A DNA stretch of 40,697 nt from a bacterium (GTDB lineage Bacteria > UBP18 > UBA7526), in assembly GCA_030619985.1 (NCBI GenBank), contig JAUXAI010000005.1:1-40697 (forward strand), written 5' to 3'. Made by a program: the position numbers and the translations under genes. Below, one piece after another: positions 35,747-40,697 of this stretch (its first letter is position 1; the number at the start of each line of letters is the position of its first letter). The notes under the pieces were generated by a model that saw nothing but the letters and a program-made list of their open reading frames with translations, ran no database searches and was not told where the DNA came from.

Positions 35747-38218
35747 GTGAGTAAATATATTGAGGTGGCGGTGGGACTGCCCATAGATAGACTCTTCCAC
35801 TATGCCGTCCCCTCTCATCTGGAAGAAGAGGCGACCCTGGGGAAGAGGGTCCTCATCCCCTTCGGCTCTCGCCAGATAACAGGATACATTGTGGGATCTA
35901 TCGAAGAATCCCCTATGGATAGAATAAGAGAGATCATAGACGTCATTGATCGCGAACCGGTTCTCTCTCTCAAGATGTTAAAACTTACTAAATGGATTTC
36001 AGACTATTATCTTGCTCCCTGGGGACAGATGATTGAGGCCGCTCTGCCCATTGGGATGAAGATGGAGAGTAAGAGAGTCATCAAATTGAAAGAAATTGAT
36101 TTAACTAAGGTCATTCCTGAGATAGAAAAGAGATCTCCTGACCAGGCACAGGTCTTGAGAATTCTGGAAGGAATGAAGGAGATGAGCCTGGAAGGGATCA
36201 TGCGCAAGATGAAGAAGAAAGGGGTCTACTCTGCGGTGAATGCCCTGGAGAAGAAGGGTCTGGTAGAGAGCAGGCTGGTATTAAAGGAGAGACTGGTCAA
36301 GCCCAAGACAATCCAAATTGTGAAGGCCGTGCCTACCGGCAGGCAGGCAAAAGAAATCTCAGAGGAAGTGCTTAAGAGATTGGAGAAAGGGGCTCCTAAA
36401 CAGGCCCAGGCTTTGAAGATATTAAGAGAAAGCAAAGAAGAAATGACCCCCCTTCAATTGGCAAAGAAGGTCAGAACATCAACTTCTACCATTAAGAGTT
36501 TAAAGGAAAAGGGGCTTTTGAATTATGTTCTTAGGGAAGTGAGGCGCAGGGTAAAAGAGATTAAAGAGTTAGAGAAAGAGATTGGGAAATTAAAGTTGAC
36601 TGAGGAGCAGAGGAAGGCCTTAGGAGTAATAGAGAGAAGCATTGACGAAAAGAAGGGTGAGGTCATTCTATTACAGGGGCCTAGAGAGAGCGGAAAGGAG
36701 AGAATCTACTTAGAGGCCATTACCCACTCTCTCTCAAAGGGCAGAGGAGCCATCTTGCTCTATCCTGAGATCATATTCGCTTCAAGGGCCTTTGCCTACT
36801 TTACATCCTATCTTGGCGACCGGGTAGCCATACTCCATAGCGAGTTATCGCCCGGGGTGCGCTATGATGAATGGCGGAGGATAAAGGAGGGGATGGCAGA
36901 TGTAATTATTGGCACACGCCTGGCCATCTTCGCCCCCTTAAAAAACTTGGGTCTGATCATTATCGATGGTGAAGAGGAAACCTCTTATAAACAGGAAGAG
37001 GTTCCCAGATATCATACTCGGGAAGTAGCCTTGAGAAGAGCAAAAGAGTCTGGGGCTACAGTAATCCTAGCAAGCGGTTCCCCCACTCTGGAGTCTTATT
37101 ATGAGGTTAAGAATGAAGATTATGGATTGGTGAGGTTATCTCAAACACTCGATGAAAAAGGGCTTCCTGAGATAAGGCTAATCGATATGCGCCTGGAGCT
37201 GGTCCAGAAGAAGAACCGCTCCATCTTCTCCATGGATCTTCAGGAGGCCATGAGAAGGAGATTGGAGAGAAAGGGTCAGATCATACTATTTCTGAATAGA
37301 AGAGGATTTGCCTCCTTCATTCTTTGCCGGGAGTGTGGACATGTTCTACGCTGCCCCAACTGTAACCTGACTCTGACCTATCACTTTCCGGATCGCATCC
37401 TGCGCTGCCATCACTGCAATTATTCTATAGAAACACCAGATATCTGTCCCAGCTGTCGGGGGTATTATATGAGGCCCTTCGGCATCGGGACCCAGAGAGT
37501 GGAGGAGGCGGCGAGGAAATTATTTTCCAAAGCAAGAGTGATGCGTATGGATACTGATACTACTAAAAAGAAGGGTTCCTACGAGAGGATAGTGAGAGCA
37601 TTTGAGGAGAGAAGAGTGGATATTTTGGTGGGAACCCAGATGGTGCTTAAAGGAGTAAAATATAAAGGTGAGGTTTTATTGGGCGTGGTCTCTGCAGATA
37701 CCGCCCTGAATCTTCCTGACTTTCGGGCAACAGAGAGAACCTTTGCCCTTCTTTCTCAGGTCGGGGGAAGAGCGGGAAGGGGGAGTCTCCCAGATGAGGT
37801 GATCATCCAGACCTATACCCCGGAACACTATGGCATAAGGGAGGCCTGTTTTGGAGATTATGAGAGCTTCTATAATCGGGAGATAGAATATAGAAAGGAA
37901 CTCTCCTATCCTCCCTTCAGCCATTTAATCAACATCTTAATAAGGAGTAATATAGAAAGCCAGGCCCAGAGAGTGGCCTCCAGCCTGGCGAGTGCCTTGA
38001 TCAGAGTGAAGAAGAAAGAACCCCTTCAGATACTTGGCCCCTCCCCTGCTCCTTTGACCCGAGTTAAGGGACAATACCGTTGGCAGGTGGCCCTGAAAGG
38101 GAAGGATATTGAAAACTTGAGGAGGGTCTTGCGTCCCATACTAAAGAGAGAAAAGACCCTCACACGCTATAGTAATGTCTTTATTAGCGTAGATGTCGAT
38201 CCGGTAGCCCTGCTATAA
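35747..38218 (+). CDS. priA: Primosomal protein N' (PriA) with degenerate ATPase motifs
   Basis: 823 residues from GTG 35747 (AAGGAGAAAAGA upstream). The 3'-end-binding domain (YIEVAVGLPIDRLFHYAVP...LGKRVLIPFGSR...GYI), winged helix, helicase core and zinc domain are in PriA order. All eight zinc cysteines are present (CRECGHVLRCPNCN...CHHCN...CPSC), and motif VI QVGGRAGRG is intact. The Walker A site reads QGPRESGKER (Glu where Thr/Ser is needed) and the DEEH box reads IIIDGEEETSYKQ. ATP hydrolysis may thus be lost, as reported for some pseudo-helicase PriA proteins. An in-frame repeat inserts VPTGRQA near residue 198. Confidence 0.92.
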   Translation: MSKYIEVAVGLPIDRLFHYAVPSHLEEEATLGKRVLIPFGSRQITGYIVGSIEESPMDRIREIIDVIDREPVLSLKMLKLTKWISDYYLAPWGQMIEAALPIGMKMESKRVIKLKEIDLTKVIPEIEKRSPDQAQVLRILEGMKEMSLEGIMRKMKKKGVYSAVNALEKKGLVESRLVLKERLVKPKTIQIVKAVPTGRQAKEISEEVLKRLEKGAPKQAQALKILRESKEEMTPLQLAKKVRTSTSTIKSLKEKGLLNYVLREVRRRVKEIKELEKEIGKLKLTEEQRKALGVIERSIDEKKGEVILLQGPRESGKERIYLEAITHSLSKGRGAILLYPEIIFASRAFAYFTSYLGDRVAILHSELSPGVRYDEWRRIKEGMADVIIGTRLAIFAPLKNLGLIIIDGEEETSYKQEEVPRYHTREVALRRAKESGATVILASGSPTLESYYEVKNEDYGLVRLSQTLDEKGLPEIRLIDMRLELVQKKNRSIFSMDLQEAMRRRLERKGQIILFLNRRGFASFILCRECGHVLRCPNCNLTLTYHFPDRILRCHHCNYSIETPDICPSCRGYYMRPFGIGTQRVEEAARKLFSKARVMRMDTDTTKKKGSYERIVRAFEERRVDILVGTQMVLKGVKYKGEVLLGVVSADTALNLPDFRATERTFALLSQVGGRAGRGSLPDEVIIQTYTPEHYGIREACFGDYESFYNREIEYRKELSYPPFSHLINILIRSNIESQAQRVASSLASALIRVKKKEPLQILGPSPAPLTRVKGQYRWQVALKGKDIENLRRVLRPILKREKTLTRYSNVFISVDVDPVALL
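36326..36350 (+). repeat. Class B insertion in frame in priA
   Basis: GTGCCTACCGGCAGGCAGGC codes VPTGRQA between the winged-helix region and RLEKGAPKQAQAL. The hairpin TGCCT-ACCGGC-AGGCA is close to the intergenic CTGCCTATCGGCAG at 17387. Confidence 0.78.
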
Positions 38219-38224
38219 GCATCG

Positions 38225-38298
38225 GGCCGTTTTGTCCGTCTAATCCGTCTTATCTATCTGACGGACCGACAGACTGACAGCTTGACGGACTGACGATA
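38225..38298. repeat. Class A word repeat (AATCCGTC / GACGGACTGACG)
   Basis: TGTCCGTCTAATCCGTC and TTATCTATC face GACGGACCGACAGACTGAC and TTGACGGACTGACG. It lies between the convergent priA and primase-like genes. Same words as 2346-2405. Confidence 0.85.
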
Positions 38299-38300
38299 GA

Positions 38301-39029
38301 TTACTTTTTGAGGCATTTGTGGCATCTTTCTAAGAGATCATCAGGATATTCGTCGAAGGCCTCTCTCTCTATGATACTCTTGAGTTTCTCAATACAGGGG
38401 GTGCAGTCCTTCTTCTTTAATTTCTCATACATCTTCTTAGTAAACCCCAAGATCTCACCCTTCCTGAAATCCAAGACCTTGAAGTGCTTTATATCTAAGA
38501 GCGTGAAGACCGCCATCCTCAACATATCTCCCCAATCCAACTCCCTCTTTGTCATATATTTCTGATAAAGTGATGCTATTTTTCCTTTATAGACCGGGAT
38601 TCTTTTATCCCACTTACTACAGGTTCTTAGGGTGGTATATCCCTGTCTTTCCACAATCATGGGGTAACCCGGCTCTTCTTCAATGCTCTTTACAATTTTA
38701 AGCATCTTATTAAAGGGAAACCAGTCGTAGAAGAACTTAACATGGAAGGAATCGGGAACAGAAGAAAAAAGGTGGGCATCCCCTAATTTGTGCTTCTTTT
38801 GCAATTCCTTTACCTCTCTTTTTACTTGTTTGATATACATCCTGTCATAATCAATGAACAAGGGATGAAGGTTAGTTCCCGGAACCTTTGAGATGATTCC
38901 GCCAGTGAGCATCTGCTCATGGATGGGTCTGGTAGGGTCCCTTCTTGCCCAGTAGAACTTCATCTGGATGGCGATTCCATCCCTCATATTTAGGGGTGGC
39001 AACTTGGCATGATAGATTTTCTTCTTCAT
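38301..39029 (-). CDS. Possible primase-like (AEP-type) protein with C-terminal Cys pairs
   Basis: 242 residues from ATG 39029, behind AAAAGGAGGAAGAAA on the minus strand; the track start 39050 lies upstream of that site. Three features recall the archaeo-eukaryotic primase/PrimPol core. The first is an acidic DYD in HPLFIDYDRMYIKQV. The second is SxH in VPDSFHVKFFYDW. The third is MIVERQGYTTLRTCSKWDKR with a late R-x(4)-K. Two Cys pairs (CTPC, CHKC) at the C-terminus could bind zinc. I do not recognise the exact family. It lies next to PriA but on the other strand. The assignment is tentative; the gene itself is solid. Confidence 0.5.
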   Translation of the reverse strand: MKKKIYHAKLPPLNMRDGIAIQMKFYWARRDPTRPIHEQMLTGGIISKVPGTNLHPLFIDYDRMYIKQVKREVKELQKKHKLGDAHLFSSVPDSFHVKFFYDWFPFNKMLKIVKSIEEEPGYPMIVERQGYTTLRTCSKWDKRIPVYKGKIASLYQKYMTKRELDWGDMLRMAVFTLLDIKHFKVLDFRKGEILGFTKKMYEKLKKKDCTPCIEKLKSIIEREAFDEYPDDLLERCHKCLKK

Positions 39030-39045
39030 TTTCTTCCTCCTTTTA

Positions 39046-39300
39046 AACACAGATTTTCACAGATATTTACAGATTACAGGATGCACTTCGTTAGCATCCT
39101 AGAGAGCATAAATAGTTAAGCATTGCCACAGATCACAGATAAGAATTTTTTGAACCACGGATTTGACCCCATACCACTCCGATAAATCGGAGGCTACGGG
39201 GCAGGCAGATTAGACAGATTTTTAAAGAATATTAATCCCGCCTTTCGTAAAGGAGCAGACTAAATCCGTGAGAATCTATGTAATCCGTGGTTACTTATTT
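39046..39300. repeat. Long class A word repeat with class B modules (465-base gap to fmt)
   Basis: AAACACAGATTTTCACAG and ATTTACAGATTACAGG come first. GGATGCACTTCGTTAGCATCC plus AGAGAGCATAAATAG follows, shared with 12838. Next are ATCACAGATAAG, then GACCCCATACC-ACTCCGATAAATCGGAG-GCTACGGGGCAGG (22071 family), CCCGCCTTTCGTAAAGGAGC, and closing words AATCCGTGAGAATC and TATGTAATCCGTGG. The remaining bases to 39494 hold the fmt promoter and class C element 3. Confidence 0.88.
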
Positions 39301-39338
39301 TGAGTATAGTGGAAAATAAAAGAAAAGTCAACGATAAT

Positions 39339-39367
39339 TTGATTTTTTTGAAGAAATGTGCTAATTT
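39339..39367 (+). promoter_or_regulatory. Extended -10 promoter for fmt
   Basis: TTGATT (39339-39344), 17-base spacer, TAATTT (39362-39367) preceded by TGC. The transcript would start near 39374 and include both arms of class C element 3. Confidence 0.6.
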
Positions 39368-39388
39368 AATAACCCTAGGAGATACGGA

Positions 39389-39460
39389 ATGAACCCCGCC
39401 CCTCATAGAATTGGTAATCTTGAGTCTGAAAAACTTAGAGTGATGGAGTCTTTTTTATGA
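39389..39460 (+). CDS. Upstream leader ORF created by class C element 3
   Basis: ATG 39389 keeps a good ribosome site (TAGGAGATACGGA). It encodes 23 residues beginning MNPAPHRIGNLES and ends at TGA 39458, before the right arm. The left arm of the hairpin is codons 2-5, so ribosomes translating it would melt the stem that covers the fmt ribosome site. Whether it is translated is inference. Confidence 0.35.
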   Translation: MNPAPHRIGNLESEKLRVMESFL

Positions 39461-39499
39461 AAGTTATTTACTTAAATATGAAAGGAGGGGCGGGGTGAA
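39390..39499 (+). mobile_element. Class C element 3 with flanking TGAA direct repeat
   Basis: A 102-base element (39394-39495) with arms CCCCGCCCCTC and GAGGGGCGGGG, between TGAA (39390-39393) and TGAA (39496-39499). Before insertion the site reads GGAATGAAGATAATC, an ATG start for fmt. Now fmt starts at GTG, the G of which is the element's last base, behind AAAGGAGGGGCGG. Confidence 0.78.
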
Positions 39500-40445
39500 G
39501 ATAATCTTTATGGGGACTCCAGAGTTTGCCTGCCCTTCCCTTGCGGCTTTGATTGAAAGTAAGCATGATATTGTGGGAGTGGTTACCCAGCCAGATCGAA
39601 GGAGAGGAAGGGGAATGAAGATTTCTTTCTCTCCAGTTAAGGAGTCGGCCTTAAGGAACGATCTGAATATCTATCAACCATCAAATATAAATAACCCAGA
39701 GTTTATTAGAACCTTAAAAGAAATCTCTCCCGACCTAATTACCATTGTGGCCTTTGGCCAGATTTTATCTAAAGAGATTCTAAGATTACCAAAGTATGAA
39801 TGTATCAACCTTCACCCTTCTTTACTTCCCAAATATAGAGGCGCCTCACCCATTCCTGCTGCTATTCTCACTGGGGAAGGGAAGACCGGGGTGACCACCT
39901 TCTATCTGAGCGAGGAGGTGGATAGCGGAGATATCATATTGCAGAAAGAAGAAGGAATTAGGAAAGATGATACTACCGTCACATTAAGTAAGAGATTAGC
40001 CGAGACGGGAGCAAATTTATTGATAGAAACCATCGATAAAATCGAGAGGAAAGAGGTACCGAGGATTCCTCAGGATAAAGAAAAAGCTACCTCTGCCCCG
40101 AGATTGAGGAAAGAAAACGGGCTCATAGATTGGAAGAAGTCCGCCCCTCAGATAGAAAGGCTCGTTCGGGCTATGGACCCCTGGCCCGGAGCGTATACTC
40201 ATTTTGCAGGAAAATTATTGAAGATATGGAAGGCAGAAGAACTCCGAACTCCGAACTCCGAACTCCGAACTCAGCATGCTCCGGGTGAAATTGTAAAAAT
40301 TATTAAAGAGGGGATGATGGTAGCCTGTGGAAGGGGATTCTTATTGATTAAGGAGGTTCAGCCCCCGGGCAAAAGAAGGATGAGTGCCTCTTCTTTCGCC
40401 TCAGGATATAGAATAAAGAAAGGCAGTATCCTAGGAGGTGAATGA
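39495..40445 (+). CDS. fmt: Methionyl-tRNA formyltransferase
   Basis: A 316-residue protein. The N-terminal Rossmann part KIIFMGTPEFACPSLAALIES, the formyl-folate motif INLHPSLLPKYRGASPIPAAILTGE and TTFYLSEEVDSGDIILQKE are complete. The C-terminal OB domain (LVRAMDPWPGAYTHFAGKLLKIWKAEE...GKRRMSASSFASGYRIKKG) is also present. It formylates initiator Met-tRNA. A tandem GAACTCC repeat is inserted in frame (LRTPNSELRTQH) in a loop of the OB domain. The GTG start and its ribosome site come from the class C element. The next gene overlaps by one base. Confidence 0.96.
   Translation: MKIIFMGTPEFACPSLAALIESKHDIVGVVTQPDRRRGRGMKISFSPVKESALRNDLNIYQPSNINNPEFIRTLKEISPDLITIVAFGQILSKEILRLPKYECINLHPSLLPKYRGASPIPAAILTGEGKTGVTTFYLSEEVDSGDIILQKEEGIRKDDTTVTLSKRLAETGANLLIETIDKIERKEVPRIPQDKEKATSAPRLRKENGLIDWKKSAPQIERLVRAMDPWPGAYTHFAGKLLKIWKAEELRTPNSELRTQHAPGEIVKIIKEGMMVACGRGFLLIKEVQPPGKRRMSASSFASGYRIKKGSILGGE
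40232..40275 (+). repeat. Tandem GAACTCC repeat inside fmt
   Basis: AGAACTCCGAACTCC continues for five 7-base units, read as ELRTPNSELRTQ between KIWKAE and HAPGEIV. A 7-base period means three units equal 21 bases, so frame is kept only for certain copy numbers. Confidence 0.9.
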
Positions 40446-40697
40446 TGGGTTTCTATAGTTCTTATCTCATTCTCCTTCCTGCTCTTATCCTGGCCCTCTA
40501 TGCCCAGAATAAGGTGCGAAGTACCTACCAGAAGTATTCTAAAGTCGCTTCCCGAAGAGGATTGACCGGAGCCCAGACGGCAAGAAGTCTTTTGGATGAG
40601 AACGGATTAAACAACATCAAGGTTGAAAAAATTCCAGGAAAGTTAACCGACCATTATGACCCAAGAAGTAAGGTCTTACGCCTTTCTGCTCCCATCC
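40445..40697 (+). CDS. YugP-like neutral zinc metallopeptidase (3' truncated by window edge)
   Basis: 84 codons are visible. ATG 40445 lies behind TAGGAGGTGA and overlaps the fmt stop by one base. One N-terminal membrane helix (YSSYLILLPALILALYAQNKV) is followed by TYQKYSKVASRRGLTGAQTARSLLDENGLNNIKVEKIPGKLTDHYDPRSKVLRLS. This is the invariant start of the YugP/DUF-type membrane zinc peptidases. The HExxH site lies beyond the window. Confidence 0.88.
   Translation, partial: MGFYSSYLILLPALILALYAQNKVRSTYQKYSKVASRRGLTGAQTARSLLDENGLNNIKVEKIPGKLTDHYDPRSKVLRLSAPI

Overview
The window comes from a bacterial chromosome. It carries RadC, Fmt, PriA, HisG and an ECF sigma factor. Several families that are common in uncultured anaerobic lineages and archaea are also present: endonuclease Q, pyruvoyl arginine decarboxylase, AmmeMemoRadiSam, DUF763, an Mth938-like protein and a GatE-type GAD domain. 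Genes are tightly packed, often with ATGA or GTGA overlaps and strong AGGAGG ribosome sites. Exported lipoproteins, ptb-buk and a flavodoxin fit a fermentative anaerobe with a periplasm or equivalent compartment. My guess is an uncultured candidate phylum (Omnitrophota- or Aerophobota-like). The phylum cannot be fixed from this sequence alone.

Layout. 1-3.5 kb: 3' end of radC, a Pro/Glu/Lys-rich protein, an EF-Tu-domain-2-like protein, a zincin, an Lrp-type RAM domain, a Nudix hydrolase whose stop lies inside tRNA-Arg(CCG), and a hotdog thioesterase. 3.5-9.1 kb: holin-like protein, GHMP kinase, DUF763, hisG, a small four-Cys protein missed by the ORF track, Mth938-like, LolA/DUF4412-like and M23 peptidase. 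9.1-11.4 kb: flavodoxin, unknown, endonuclease Q, DUF6485-like, tRNA-Ala(CGC). 11.5-15 kb: nitroreductase, small membrane proteins, stand-alone GAD domain, GDPD, macro domain. 15.1-20.1 kb: lamin-tail domain, ptb-buk, CBS protein, two tandem HAD phosphatases, terminator. 20.3-23.1 kb: ECF sigma, zf-HC2 anti-sigma and two Spy/LTxxQ-like envelope proteins. 23.2-27.2 kb: AT-rich GH5 lipoprotein, exported PCMT, arginine decarboxylase and agmatinase (arginine to putrescine). 27.4-32.3 kb: Memo-AMMECR1 fusion, DUF1844, two SIMPL proteins, radical SAM; both AmmeMemoRadiSam proteins carry N-terminal export or membrane signals. 32.5-40.7 kb: membrane spermidine-synthase-like protein (minus), family-4 UDG, a PriA with degenerate ATPase motifs, a primase-like protein (minus), fmt and the start of a YugP-like metallopeptidase.

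The most unusual structure is the repeat landscape, which I sort into three classes. (A) Arrays of short words (for example CGCAGATGACCGCAGAT, AATCCGT, GTTTACGGT), usually in one orientation after a stop codon and in the other just before a ribosome site, filling most intergenic gaps. (B) GC-rich modular hairpins, some nested. (C) Four 48-102 bp elements with CCCCGC(A/C)CC...GG(T/G)GCGGGG termini, each flanked by a 4-6 bp direct repeat. Three of the four sit exactly at a start codon. The duplicated target regenerates the start codon downstream, the right arm supplies a new Shine-Dalgarno, and the left start codon opens a short MNPAP... reading frame. Words of classes A and B also occur in frame inside several genes (fmt, PriA, UDG, the spermidine-synthase-like gene, the Memo-AMMECR1 linker), resembling in principle the Rickettsia palindromic elements. 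I consider class C and the in-frame insertions the best candidates for something undescribed.
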